A stretch of DNA of 64,000 nucleotides from Euclidia mi (GCA_944739405.2 OX123205.2:38460475-38524474), one strand, 5' to 3'. Shown: positions 1 to 12,411, numbered from the stretch's first letter. Numbers and translations: made by a program. The notes: generated by a model not told the origin, from the letters alone.

Positions 1-178
1 TTCTCGTTTTGCCCGATCCCGTGGGAATTTCGAGAAATCCCGTCTTGGTGCACCCCTACGGTTCCCAAGAAACATACATGCTAAATTTCAGCTTCATGCG
101 CCGAGTAGTTTCGGCTGTAGCTTGTCTGTCAGTCAGTCAGTAACGCAAGGATTTTATATATACAGATTTACGAAGTAG
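1..178 (+). repeat. Dispersed lepidopteran repeat, 3' part
   Basis: This segment closely matches a second copy at 52738-52935. Shared blocks include CGATCCCGTGGGAATTTC, ACATACATGC and the CAGTCAGTCAGTAACGC tail followed by a TATATA-rich end. The arrangement looks like the 3' end of a LINE or a SINE derived from one, but no coding domain is visible here. The left side is cut by the window edge. Confidence 0.6.
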
Positions 179-525
179 TTAAAACTTAACTCGGTACCTA
201 CATTTAAGAAATGTATTTATAAAAGCATTAATTAAATCCATGGTAAATTCTTCAAAACCGCAAATGAATATAAGAATATTACATAACTATATGCAAAATA
301 CTGGGAGATTATTCATAATCTGGCAACTTTTCACACACATAGACGCGCGTGTCCGTACAGTGCCAGTCGCCAAAGGTCACGCACACATAGCTGTCAACGT
401 GCCACGCTTAGTTGGACGAATGCGCTCTATCTGATACTAATTCTCATATCTGTGCTTTTAATGTTCTCACAAGCTCTCCTATTCTAGCAAAGCTTTAACA
501 CATAAGCTAGAAAGAGAAGTACCAA

Positions 526-856
526 TATGGCAATATGGGCTGTTACTACGATCGGATACACATACATACATCTTTATAAAGACGAGGTGACAACATTATT
601 TTAAGCGATATTTAATATAGGATAGTAAATTAAATCTACCCCATTTACTGCGAATAAATGAAAGATGTTTTGATTATGTATGTGGTATCAGTTAATATAA
701 ACTAAAATTAAGTTTATTTAATCATTGCGTAGATATTAAATTTTTACTACTTTGACCAACTCTCATGCCATCAGTGTACGTATCCAATCATTTTCTCCTT
801 TACTATGGTAATACGGGCTGTTACGGCGATCAGATACACATATACCTTATAAAGAC
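526..856 (+). repeat. Diverged direct repeat pair (~55 bp each)
   Basis: Positions about 526-582 and 806-856 share the words GGGCTGTTAC, CGATC and GATACACATA, then TTATAAAGACG. The copies differ by several substitutions and a short indel. The 220 bp between them shows no gene. They may be two pieces of one old mobile element. Confidence 0.5.
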
Positions 857-891
857 GTATTTATGTTATTAGTTATTACACATACCTAAGC

Positions 892-1129
892 TATGATTGT
901 AAAATGCTAATAAAGAACCGAGTTTTATACTGAAGGTTAAATCGTGGGTAAAATGTTTGTATCTGTGATAAATGATAACAGAGAACACACAATGACTAAA
1001 CTTGCTACCTTATGATTGTAAAATGCTAATAAAGAACCGAGTTTTATACTGAAGGTTAAATCGTGGGTAAAATGTTTGTATCTGTGATAAATGATAACAG
1101 AGAACACACAATGACTAAACTTGCTACCT
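892..1129 (+). repeat. Perfect 119-bp tandem duplication
   Basis: The block at 892-1010, beginning TATGATTGTAAAATGC and ending CTTGCTACCT, is repeated without visible mismatch at 1011-1129. The next bases (TATG) begin a third copy that stops at once. Identity this high means either a recent duplication or an assembly artefact. There is no coding potential in the unit. Confidence 0.9.
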
Positions 1130-1133
1130 TATG

Positions 1134-4100
1134 GTATGTTACGGGTGTGCTTTCGCGCAGCGGAATGTTGTTGAATTTAAAGATTTTAATTATGCAGATA
1201 TTTAGTGTATGACGTCGTATAATTGTGTATGGTAAAAAAAAAATTTGTGCACGCAGCCATTGTGGAGAAATTCAGCAAAAACTGATTCCGCTGGGCGAAC
1301 GTTGTCCTGGCGGAACTTTTTTTAATCCATTGACTTTAGAAGAAAAGAGATGTGTCCAAAAATTAGTGTGTATTTGTGTGTAATTGTGTATGTATGAATA
1401 AAATTAGTGCATGCATAAACTTCGGAGAAATTCAAGTTTCCGCTACGCGAACGTTTGGCCATTAGCTAGTTTTCATATAAAGCGCTTACATAGAGAGCTG
1501 TAGATTTTTACATACGTTGTTTTAAATTTGTTTATATTTGTTTAAAAAACAGATTTAGAAAAAATCGTAGGGCTTAAAAGATAAAAATATAAACGTAAAA
1601 TACGCTTATTAGGTCTTAGTTCTTAAAGTATGCACTTTGGGGTCTAGATTTTCACATTTTATACAAACCTTGTAAGTGTCTGCAACATGTTGCCAAGTAT
1701 CAATGATGTTTCGTTAACAGATTGCAGTTTGAAACAAATATGCAGTCATTATTATCATAATATTGTTCATTTTCCAGAAAAAAGCTGTGACACTTAATTA
1801 AACCATAAAATATCCCACTTCATTCATATAACGGATGTCAGATGGGGTTAATCTGTCGCAAAACTTATATTCGTGATATTTTGCAGGCCAAGGAACGCCA
1901 CTCCTACCGAACTAGTATTGTGAATATTGGTCCACCCACTGCCTTCGTTTTTTGCCCTGTTCATTGACACACTTTGGCGATTTGGTTTTTTGCCTAGTAC
2001 GGGCGGATTTCATGCTGGGCAAAATATCATAGTTCATCAGCATCACACATCCAGTGGAACTTCTTCCAACTGAGCCGACACCTCATATTATGAATAAGCC
2101 TTCGTAGTAGTGTCTTTTTCACTAAAGGTAAAATATTTTAGAGTAACAATGTTGATTCGATAAGATTTTATGTAATTTATGTTTTGCCACAGAGCGTATC
2201 CATCTGAAATGCAGATATTTTATGATTTAATTAAGTGTCAAGGCTTTTTTCTTTCAATTATTTATTTATTTGAGGGTTTTGACTCTCCTAAAAGAGCTTT
2301 CAAGATAAACATGACAACCGGTACCAACTGGCTGAATGTGCTCTTCGAGTTGCGGGTCAAGTGAAAATTAAAAACTTAATATGCATTTCACATACAAAAG
2401 AGTGATTTACGCTACGGATTTGAACCCAAGACCTTCTGCATTCCGGAAGGTGGGTCTCCCTACAAGTAAATCACTGCTGATTGCAAAGCTTAAAATTAAA
2501 TACAGAAAAAAAATTCTGCCGAGCGAGTCATCCAGATGCACTTTTTTGAACAAAATTAACTCCAAATTTACACCAACTGGCTAAGACTACCTTTTTGGTT
2601 AATACCTTTTTGGGTAGCAGGTAATACCAGGAAGTTATTCCAACACTTTTCATAACATGCCACATATAATTTTTTTTAAATAATTGCATTTTTGTGGCGT
2701 TATTTTATATTATTCTAAAATTTTTTGTATGTTTTTCTATTTTCGAATTCCATGCTGAGTTAGTAGCTTTATTTTATTTTAAAATATGGGCAATTTAATT
2801 GTCCATTAAATAAGGCCCAATTCTTACCAGTAAGTAATAGTCAAAATATTTTTTTTTTATTTGTTTATAACAAAAATTTGGAATTTGCTCAAAAAATCTT
2901 AAAACCGTTTTATTCCAAACTGGTGCATTTTGGACCCCTATATGTAGGAGGCAAAAATACTCCGTTATGACCCTAGAATCACCCGAAGGGGATACGAGCA
3001 ATTACAAATCATCCTGTATACATTATTTTAAAATAGCAATAAATAGAAGTCCATGCTATAATTTAAAGAAGATTCTATAACTTCCTCTTAATATTGTAGA
3101 TGTCTTATTAAATATTAACTTATTTGATTGTTAATTTTAGTTGTATATTTCGATTTGCAAGTTCTTTTTTATCAATGTAGCATGGAATCTTACATTTTTC
3201 GAGTAATTAAAGTGTTAATTTTAATAAATCGCTTAAAATTGTACATTATGATAAAAAGGTCGGTCTCAAGGTTGTTTCATTTCTTTGCATTTTCTGAGAA
3301 TGTTTATACCTTAGTAATGTATATTTTATTCACACCATCAGAAAGTAGAGATTTCAACGAACAAAACGCCGAACAATAAAAAAAAAGCTGATATATTGAT
3401 GTGAGAATTTTCAATTGAAAATTAGGGTTTTATTTCGATATTAAGTCAAAATAAGGCGTAAAAATATTTTTTTTAAATTAAAAACATTAACAGTGTGTTT
3501 GGAATATAAAAACGAAGTTTTCACCAAATTTCGTGTAAAAGAAAAATCTATTGTAAAAATAAAAACCAAAAACTTGGTTATTTCAATTTTTCACATAAAT
3601 TATGACGTTGTGTGAATAAAGTATAAATACAAAAGTTGTAAATCTTTTTATTACCTACAACTTTGCTATTGACGTATTTCCCGTAGGACTTGTAGTTTTG
3701 CTGGCAATCGAGATAAACCCTTTTTTACCCTTAAAATCGCAACCCCATCCACTTCCCGACCTTAGACCGCCCGTTTATTTTTCCTTAAATTTCTGCTATA
3801 TTCTCTTTCTTTTCCAATGGGTTTCATCCTACTGTAATTTTTTATCGTTTCAAAAATTATCTACCCCGGTCTACATGGATGTGCCGAATAAATAAATGAT
3901 TTATGTAAATACATTCTTAATTGTTTTATTCCTAAAAATGTAGTACTCTCTACCTGCTTAACTGAGCTAAGTGCTTTATTAAAAGGATAGTTACAAAAGT
4001 TGTATCTGAGTAATAAACATGATTTTATTTACCATTAGAAAGCTAATACGATGTAGAATAACTTAAAATTAAAAAAAGTAGGATGATGAAGGGGACGATT

Positions 4101-4290
4101 TTTCGAGACATTTTAAAATTATTTTAAAAATGATGAAAAACATACCACATTTTCATAGAATACCTTTTTATTCTAATTTGTATGGCATTTTTTTTCTTGA
4201 AAATATTACTTTATTGGCCCGGCCTATTATTAACAATCATTTCAAAATTTATTTCACTTGGATAGTACATTCAGTTTAAAAGTAATAACA
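1134..4290. other. AT-rich intergenic DNA, no gene recognised
   Basis: I found no exon with matching splice phases and no recognisable domain here. Short open frames are AT-rich and lack family features. Around 1150-1450 the words TTCCGCT and GCGAACGTT recur twice, which suggests an old repeat. A SINE-like patch lies at 2403-2475. The rest is long T and A runs. Confidence 0.5.
2403..2475 (-). mobile_element. tRNA-like SINE relic
   Basis: On the minus strand GGGTTCAAATCC resembles a tRNA B box, preceded by an anticodon-arm-like inverted stretch (CCACCTTCCGGAATG region). The T stem does not pair properly, so this is not a functional tRNA gene. It is best read as a decayed tRNA-derived SINE head. 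Confidence 0.35.
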
Positions 4291-4292
4291 AT

Positions 4293-6134
4293 TTATTTAT
4301 AGCTGGTGCCACGAGAAGATAGACTTTTTGTAAACAAACATTCAGGGCTTCACAACCTTTTTTCAAACAGTTGTGTTTTAGATTGTATACTTTTTGAACA
4401 GTCTTTTTTTTTCAATGCCTAATTATGGCTTAAAGTAGCCTACCTATCCTAAAATTTAAATTATTGACCAACATTGAATAATTTTGCAGATAACTAGCTA
4501 GTACATTGCAAAAAATTTTCTAGGCATGCAGATTTTACCTTGTCTGTGAATGAAATCGTCAGAATGAACTTAAACAAAATCCATTAAAAGTTACGGTAAT
4601 CTGAAAACGCAATTTCTTTTTTAGGTACAAATAATTTTCTGCGCGACTAATAGTTTGTCATCTGCTATTCTGCACCCACTTTTTCGAGATGCCGGCAGCG
4701 GAAAGAGTGTTGCGTTCCTATAAACTTGTATTTAACTTTACGTTTACCCCTTCTTGACAGCTAAAAAAAATAATTTTGTCCTCTGATAAATGCCTCTTAA
4801 GCCCAAGAATGTAACATTTCAATGAACTAACGCCAAATGTTGACATTCTAGGCGTCAGTACCTCAAAACATTAAAAGATCCTGTTGACAGCGCATAATAT
4901 CGATAAAAACCCGATCCATTGACATCTAGGACCAAGCATCAAAATTGACATATTAGTTTCCAATGACACATATCTATGTACCGTTGCGCTCATTGGATTT
5001 GACATTATTTGTTTTTGACAGAACTATCGTTAAGTCACTTAGTAGAAATTCTTTGTTTAAGGTAGAATTCCGTGCATCGCGATCAATCGCAGCCGCGCGC
5101 GGCCTACGACTGTCGTCGATCGCTCGCGACAATAGTCAAAGTATGAAAATGTATGGCACCGCTGCCGAGGCCCGCGACTGACGCGCGCGGCCGACGAATG
5201 TCGTGAGCCGCGCGCGGCAGTGTCTTGAAATTAGTAGTAATGAAAAAAAAATTCGGTAGTTTTGCCGACTATACAGAGTGTAAAAAGACCCTTAACGAAA
5301 ACTGAAATCCCATGTTGTACCAATCACTACAAACATTTTCTACTTCGGCACCATACCAGGGAAATTACTGGTTCAGAAGATATTGAAGCTCAATGTTAGT
5401 ATGGAATTTTTCTTATTCGGTACAAAATCGATGCATTTACCCCGCCAATATGTTCTTTAGATGCCCTGTAAGCCCATGGATAAGTAGGTTTTTCGAGCAT
5501 TGCACGCGCGCGCTTTTAATTGCGGTTTAAAAAATGAGAAAACTTCAAAAAAATAAAACGTTTCCCAGGTATTATTTTTGGTTAGTATGACTTGGCATGA
5601 TGTCCATAACGAGTAGACTTCGGCTTGGTGATGGGTCTTGTGACACTCTGTATAAAAACAATTGAATTTTGTATTATCGTTCCAAACTTCCAACATTTTT
5701 TTTCATTAGGTACAATATAATTGCTTTTGAATCAATATTTGCTAGTATCCTTTTTCATTTCTGCTTTCAATGATAGGGTCGATTGGTACTCTAGTTTCAT
5801 AATATAGCAACAGCAGCTCGTCATTATCCTCTTCTTCTTCAAGGATGTCAATTAGCATTTCGACCATGATTTTCACTTCGCTAGACACACGTCTAGAGGG
5901 AACTGACGAACAACATCTACTAATTTCAAGACACTGTCGCGCGCGGCTCACGACATTCGTCGGCCGCGCGCGTCTGTCGCGGGCCTCGGCAGCGGTACCA
6001 TACATTTTCATACTTTGACTATTGTCGCGAGCGATCGACGATAGTCATAGGCCGCGCGCGGCTTCGATCGATCGCGATGCACGGAATTCTATCTTTACAA
6101 AAAGTCTATGTTCTCGTGGCACGGACTATAAATA
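4293..6134. mobile_element. Long-inverted-repeat element, possibly Harbinger-type
   Basis: The ends form a long inverted repeat. The outer part is at 4293-4331 and 6090-6134 (shared words TATTTATAG, GTGCCACGAGAA, ACTTTTTGTAAA). The inner GC-rich part is at 5061-5245 and 5915-6098 (shared words GAATTCCGTGCATCGCGAT, GCCGCGCGCGGC, CATACATTTTCAT). On the left the outer and inner parts are separated by ~730 bp that the right arm lacks, so something probably inserted within the left arm after it formed. A minus-strand frame at 5742-6011 carries an acidic stretch, EEEEDNDELLLLYYE, like the N-terminus of some PIF/Harbinger transposases. That family call is inference only. I did not find a clear target-site duplication. 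Confidence 0.55.
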
Positions 6135-6244
6135 GGGTTAGCAGCTGCAACTTAAAATTTTAAAATATGCATAAAAATGGATATTTTATTTTTGACAATT
6201 TTTCCGTCAATGAAATTGTGTTTAGTTTCAATGGTTTTGATATG

Positions 6245-6400
6245 TGCACTTTATAAAGACTCGCACTCTATATTGTAGTCTTTGCTGCCAGCCACTTTGG
6301 CGTACATTGTCACACCACTTAGCTGGTGGGCGTCCTATACTACGTTTGCCAAGGCACGGTTTCCACTCATAGAACATGACAACTCCAACGGTTATCGGTT
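6245..6400 (-). pseudogene. LINE reverse transcriptase, C-terminal fragment
   Basis: Read on the minus strand this stretch gives a peptide with WKPCLGKRSIGRPPAKW, which matches the conserved extreme C-terminus of many insect LINE ORF2 proteins (the consensus GRPPARW). It is followed by WQQRLQYRVRV and a stop. Only the last ~50 codons are present, as expected of a heavily 5'-truncated LINE insertion. It has no role on its own. Confidence 0.65.
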
Positions 6401-6863
6401 CTGCGACAAATGTGTCTTAAATGTTAAGACAATTTAGAATTTGAAAAAAATATTTTGGTTTTTCAGCGATACGAATCTCCACAGGGTCGCTAACGTTGAG
6501 ACATTGTGAATATGTCACGAGTATCTTATTGTGATGAAGTTCAGGGCTTTAAATAACGAGTTAGCGGACTTCACAGGTGTATGAATAACGTTGTAAAGGA
6601 ATTTCACACACGTTAGTTTCCTACTCCGCTTAACAAGCGATAGTTAACTATTCAATTTTATACGCACAACTTCGAAAACTCAGTGGTGCCTGCCGTATGT
6701 ACGATGGATTCCGGGGCTCTCTGATAGGAGTCTTTTGGTGTCTACTCTCTTCGCTAGCCAATCGGTGTCCAAGTTTTCCTTCTAATTATGTATTTATTTT
6801 TTATATTTCTAGCGTTGCTACCTACCTAAAACGTGCATGGACGTGGCCAAGTTTGCCCACTGG

Positions 6864-8411
6864 TAGGGCTTCCAAAAGTACGGATATATTTAATTACATA
6901 ACCAATTACGAATGTTGGTAGTCGAATTACGTAATTTCTAAGATAGTTTTGAAATCAAATGTTTTTTTATATAGGTAGCAATGGATAATGTAAGAAGTAA
7001 TAATAACAATAATAATCTTTAATAATAATAATCTTTATTGTTACCATAAATTGAATAATTTAATTGAAGCAATGCCCCCCAAACTAGGTTATAAACCTGT
7101 ATCTCAGGAAACAGAGGCAAAGTCAAAGAACATTGAATAAACTAAAGTTTTTATTGAGTAATTTGGTCATACAGAATAATGTTACATAATCAACAGCATA
7201 ATTTAACAGAATCTACTATTACTTAAAGAATACTAATCATTATTAAACGCGAAACTAGGCAAAGGAAGCGGTGATGAGCTGAGAGTGGGGCGATTTGGAT
7301 ATAGCCACCGGAACTCGCGAGGGCACTTGCTGGCTAGCTTCATAGAGAAGGAATTACTCTTCATGATGAATTCCTTTTTCAAAAAGCGAGAATGCCGCAT
7401 GTGGACCTGGATAAGTCCAGATGGTGCCCAGTGCTGGTGGACCAGTACAAATCCAAAACCCCGACTTTCAGAATTTACAGATTGAACTGCGAAACCACTT
7501 TCGTTGCCTGGGGCAGTGCGTAGATGTGGACCACTTTGGTGACAGGTTCGTGGATGCCGTCCATACAACGGGCTTAAAGTTCTTCAAGCCCAAAACGATT
7601 CAAAGAGCCCACAAAATCTCTGCTCAGACCTTCTAGCTTATAGAGGAAAGGCGTAGGATGCTTCTGCAGTCCTCCGACGATATGTCAAAGTATCGGCGGA
7701 TCGATAGACAGATCTCTAACGGCCATTTTCAATATTCGAACCATACATGGATTTTGAGATTCGAGATTCGTGTTTGCCATATTTTGTATGGAGCTTATGT
7801 CAAAAACGAATCTAAAATCTACAGATCTATCTATAGATCGAATACTGAATTCCGTAGTTAGTCTCTGACTCGCGATCTCCGCCAATAAAAAACTAAATGT
7901 GTTCAAGAGGCGATCGGGCAGAATAGAGGTTCCAAAATGTTCAAAAGAGATCCGTCTATCGGGTAGAGTCAGCTGACAAAGCTGAAGACGGAGGATGGCA
8001 GAATTATCTCGTACAGACCTCAGCTCCTGGAGGAGATCGAACGTTTCTATGGACAGCTACAGATACCCGACATCGCGACCACCTGTTAATACTCCAGCCC
8101 AAGAGGTACCCAGAAATATTTATTTATTATATTTCGGGTTCAAATTATTTTCACGGGGGATTACTCGCATGTATGTTTCAATGTTGGCTGGGTTGAACAT
8201 TGATTTATATATTATTATTGTTTACGACCTACACCCAGCATTGTGTAGAAAATATCATCATAGCAGACAATTTCTCGTAGAAATAGTCTGCTATGACCTG
8301 TACTTACGTAATTACGGATTTCAACCCTTCAGTTACGGACTTGTCAAAAGTTTAGTTTTTTTGCGTAATTACGTAATTGCGTACTTACGTAATTACGGAA
8401 TGGAAGCCCTA
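6864..8411. mobile_element. hAT element with RTE LINE inside
   Basis: The left end TAGGGCTTCCA is mirrored at the right end. The flanks are CCCACTGG (6856-6863) and CCCACTGC (8412-8419), an 8-bp target duplication with one mismatch, which is the hAT hallmark. Subterminal ACGTAATTACG words are repeated inside both ends, also typical of hAT. No hAT transposase is visible. Most of the interior is a fragment of an RTE-type LINE (7300-8105). The element lies just 5' of the visible exons of the zinc-finger gene and could be in one of its introns. Confidence 0.7.
7300..8105 (+). pseudogene. RTE-type LINE fragment, broken
   Basis: A plus-strand frame near 7330-7430 encodes MNSFFKKRECRMWTWISPDG, the well-conserved end of the RTE endonuclease domain. 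Downstream, 7905-8075 reads as SQLTKLKTEDGR followed by LLEEIERFYGQL, the linker before the reverse transcriptase of the same family. Stops and frame changes break the frame. Between them, 7697-7880 looks like a small insertion with partly inverted ends (GATCGATAGACAGATCT and AGATCTATCTATAGATCG). The reverse transcriptase itself is missing. A short relic of the same endonuclease segment occurs at 36530-36590. Confidence 0.7.
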
Positions 8412-8630
8412 CCCACTGCCGCTTTCGCTACTTTCTGTTAATAACTCGTGACTCGTAATCTTTCGAGGTGGTTAATCATAGAATATAGCTATCCTTTTGA
8501 GTTGCGGAGTGCAGACAGGCAGTCGCTCTGTGGAAAAGCTAATATTTAGTCAAAACTGGTTAGACTACTTACCTGTTACGGATTTTAAAATGTAAATGAT
8601 CAATTACCTACGTGTTTTCCGTTGTTGCAG

Positions 8631-10641
8631 ATCGTTTTCGAAAACAGCCTTCGAATGAGGAAACGCCGCCAGAGACTGAAACAACAGACCACGTTGTCGA
8701 AGAAACATCCACACTTGAAGAGGCCACGATTGAAACCGCCATCGAAGAAGATACCTCTGCGAACATTATTATACAGGACACTGGTGAGCATTGTGGCAAT
8801 ATACACTGTACACTATCTATCTTCCAAATACTGTCACTATGGTGGACGGTGAAAGATAGATATACAGAAACATCTCAAGATCGCCCTAAAGAAAAGAAAG
8901 CAAGAGCTCTATAATCTATCTCACCAAGCTTTATTATACTTTTTATTAGTTTCCATAGTCCAACTCTGCTGAGCGGAAACTTACAAGTAGTGTAAACTTT
9001 GCCATATAGTAAACACCAAAATTTCACTTCGACAAATTCTCAGTGAGTAGTTTCTTTCAGAAACATCAAGTGTAAACGGAGAAGATTCAACAATGGAGTT
9101 TGTTGAAGACTTAGTTGATGTGTCCATGAGTGACAATTGTTATGACCATGACGATGACGTTAGGCCTGACGCTGAACACCTCCACATAGAACAACGTAAG
9201 TGCTTACACTATTCAATTGTCCTCTCTTCGTTGATTCCTAGAATAACTAATATGCTGTGCCCACAGAGTCCATATCCGATAAATACAAGATTGCACTAAG
9301 TAATCATTATGTAGCACCATTACAGAAAGCAATAAAGTATTAAGAGTAAACCTTTCTCCGCACCTTGATCAGAACATATTTTTCTTTTGTCTTTCCCGAC
9401 TTTCTTTGAAATGAACATTTTACTTATAATACGAATCTTTATAATTCTATAAGTATTTTACGCGCACAATTTTATATATAACTTAATGTTTCAGCCGTAC
9501 CAACAGCAAATGAGAAAAACACAAGTTATTGGAAACGTCAACTGAGCTACATTCTGCACAACACACAGTTCTGTGGCATATGTTTGTGTACTGAGGACAA
9601 TATGAACATGGTCAACGATACTTTAGAGATCTTTGTGGGAGGAAAAAGTCATAGCAAAACAGTATTGGAGATCTTAGATGTAGTGTTTAAGGAGGTAAGT
9701 GTGTGTATCATTTGCTCACTTGTTAACCATTTCTCTGAAATTCCGGATTATGAGATTTGTGTTTTCTCTTTCAGGATGATGAAATTCTGTCCAATTCACA
9801 AATATGTAACTGTTGTACAAAGAATATTATTCAATCATACATGTTTATACAACGAGCAAAACAAACTTCGAGAATGCTTAATTGCCATCTCAATGATCTG
9901 TATAATAAAACATGTTACATACGAAATAACATTTTGAACGATGAAAAGCATCCTAAAAATGTAATCATTACATTAGAAAATTATGATGACAAACATCATT
10001 TGTATAATCCTGCACATATTGCACCAGCGAAGAAATCTGAAGTAATTTCGAATAAAGAAGCAGAAGAAACTGAGATGCAGAAACCAAAATATAAATGTTC
10101 AATATGCAATCTCTTTCTACCTTCATTTAACACATGGAGGCTACACGAAAAAAGTGCGCATAGAGATCAGAAGCATAAGGTAGACCCTAACAGACTTAGG
10201 CAGGTTAGGATGATATGCAAGCTCTGTCGTCGAGTGATACAGATTGGTGGATTAGCTGAACACATGACAAAGTATCACAAAGCACAAAGCTCACCTCGAA
10301 ATATAGCTATTGTCTCAGGCGGCGATTTAAACACTCATACAATAGAGAAACTTAGTAATAGAGATGGCAAATGTTTAACGTGCTTGAAGAATTACAAAGA
10401 AGAAGAATTAGAGCAACAACCCTGCAGGTTCTGTTGTGCCAAATGCGCTGAAGCCTCTTGTCTTCATTACAAATACTTAAGGTGGTATAGAGAACAAATC
10501 TCGAAGGGTGTGCTGCGAGCTAAATGTTTACACTGTGAATATGTTTGTAAATCAGAAGAGGCCTTGCTGAAACATGTCAACAGGTTGCACGTAAAGACCT
10601 CTCTAAAATTGCCATCAAAAGTTAAATTTCTTATGAAATAA
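8631..10641 (+). CDS. ZAD/C2H2 zinc-finger protein, four 3' exons
   Basis: Four exons can be joined: 8631-8783, 9061-9195, 9495-9694 and 9775-10641 (TAA stop). The introns begin GTGAGC, GTAAGT and GTAAGT and end in pyrimidine-rich CAG. The joins have matching phases (1, 1, 0), which strongly supports a real spliced gene. The first two exons are acidic and low-complexity. Exons three and four hold a cysteine pattern FCGICLC ... ICNCC spaced like a ZAD domain, the dimerisation module of insect zinc-finger proteins. It is unusual in not being N-terminal. Three C2H2 fingers follow: CSICNLF...H, CKLCRR...H and CLHCEYV...H, each CX2CX12HX4H, with a cysteine-rich patch between the second and third. 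Expected role: nuclear sequence-specific DNA binding. The incoming phase is 1, so at least one 5' exon with the start codon lies upstream and is not identified. An AATAAA overlaps the stop (10637-10642) and may be the poly(A) signal. Confidence 0.85.
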
Positions 10642-10984
10642 AAGCTTAAAAATAATGTAGTGTTTTAATGCTATTCTTATTTGTCATTTACTAAATTATT
10701 ATAGCTCGTTATAGTAAGTATGGTAAAAAAAAGGCTCTTTAGTGCTCGAATCTCAAGTGCTTCACCTCTAATACCGAAGCGCTATTGTGCCAAGTTTTGT
10801 ATGCATTTAGAGAACTGTTCATTCTTGGGCGCAGCTTAGTCATATTCATATTCTTTCTTATTCATATTTTTACAACCTTCTTTCACCGAAGCCGTATGGT
10901 CTCAGGTAGGGCAAATCGACTGACGATGCTGTTACATTCCTGACGTTCTCCAAATCATAATTTTAGGATGAGAATAAACACCAG

Positions 10985-11290
10985 ATAGGTATTTTCTTAC
11001 ATTTAGCTTAAGCCTTCGATACCGTCCCGATTCCACTGCTGCTTCAGTAACTTAAAAAGCGCTTTTGTATTAGAGGTAGGTAATGTAGGTATAGCACTTG
11101 CATGGTTAAGAAGCTTAAATATGACTGTTTGAAAACAGTACGTTAAAATTGGCAACCATGGAAGTGACTGACACTCAGTGGTCATTGGCGTACCGCAGGG
11201 CGGTCTATTGGGACCTACACTATTCATTATGTACATGGACGACATGCACGACACTTTACACAGAAATCATATTGCTTCGTGGGTGACTCA
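10985..11290 (+). pseudogene. LINE reverse transcriptase fragment
   Basis: Separate frames give AFDTVPIPLLLQ near 11010-11045 and then GVPQGGLLGPTLFIMY followed by MDD near 11185-11240. These are two conserved blocks of a non-LTR reverse transcriptase (the first catalytic Asp region and the GVPQG block). The spacing is right, but the frame is interrupted by stops and the second motif has lost the usual FADD or YADD form. It is a dead fragment. Confidence 0.65.
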
Positions 11291-11448
11291 GTGACACAAG
11301 CAACATCACAGGAGTTACAAGTGCGTTGCCTACCTTTGGCTTGGGGAAAGGAATAGAAGGAGGAGTGGGATGAGGGAGAAGGAATAATAGGGTATGGAGC
11401 CTGCGGCACTCTCACTCGCCGAACGAAACGCAACAGTACAGAAACTGT

Positions 11449-12411
11449 TAAAGGCCGGCGCGCACTGACGTCGCGGCATGGAAAAGGATTTTATTACTGA
11501 TTAAGTCATTTTTGTTCTTATTTCGATGAGTTTAGGATTCATATTACTTGGTTTCGATACAATCCTACCGCAGCCCGCCGCGGCACGTCGCGGCATGCCG
11601 CGGGACGCCACGTCGCGGAATGCCACGGCATACTTCGGGACGCCGCGGCATGCCACGGCGTCCCGCGGTGTGCCACGAAGTAATCAGTAGGTAAATAAGT
11701 TCCTGAATTCACTTTTAGTAAATCTTGTTCTCATAAATAATGTATGCAGAATTGTTTTCTCTTCGACATATCAGTTTGTATTTGTCGTTCTTCATCTTCA
11801 GCAAGAAGTGCTATTGATACTGAATTCCAGTCAATTGGACGCCTCGGTATGACGCGGCATGCCGCGGCGTCCTGAAGCATGCTGCGGCATGCCGTGCCGT
11901 CAGTCGGCGCCGGCCATAAGGCCGGCGCGCACTGACGTCGCGGCATAGCACGGCATGTATCGGCAGCCCGAAGGACGCTTCGGCATGCCGCGACGCGTCG
12001 TGGCATGCCGCGGCACGTCGCGGCATACCGCGTCATACCGAGGCGTCCAATTGACTGGAATTCAGTATCAATAGCACTTCTTGCTGAAGATGAAGAACGA
12101 CAAATACAAACTGATATGTCGAAGAGAAAACAATTCTGCATACATTATTTATGAGAACAAGATTTACTAACGATGAATTCAGGCACTTATTTACCTACTG
12201 ATTACGTCGTGGCACACTGTGGGACGCCGTGGCATGCCGCGGCGTCCCGAAGTATGCCGCGGCGTCCCGCGTCGTGCCGCGGCGGGCTGCGGTACGATTG
12301 AATCGAAACAAAGTAATATGAATTCTAAACTCATTGAAATAAGAATTAAAATTACTTGATCAGTAATAAAATCCTTTGCCATGCCGCGACGTCAGTGAGC
12401 GCCGGCCATTA
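11449..12411. repeat. ~960-bp GC-rich palindrome
   Basis: The sequence from 11449 to about 11917 is repeated in inverted orientation from about 11918 to 12411. Each arm starts GGCCGGCGC, contains many GCATGCCGCGG-type words, and has an AT-rich core with CAGAATTGTTTTCTCTTCG. The arms are clearly related but not identical (many scattered differences), so this is not a recent assembly artefact. The centre reads GGCGCCGGCCATAAGGCC. It may be two copies of one foldback or MITE element inserted tail to tail, or a single foldback element. The open frames here are symmetric by-products. Confidence 0.8.

Noticed and set aside
7995..8441. 148-codon plus-strand frame in the hAT/RTE region
   Set aside because: The real reading of 7995-8075 is another frame with RTE LINE similarity. 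The listed frame runs on into repeat DNA and hAT subterminal repeats.
11731..12141. Cys/Arg-rich frames in the palindrome
   Set aside because: They arise from GCATGCCGCGG-type repeats and appear symmetrically on both arms. They are not a real protein.
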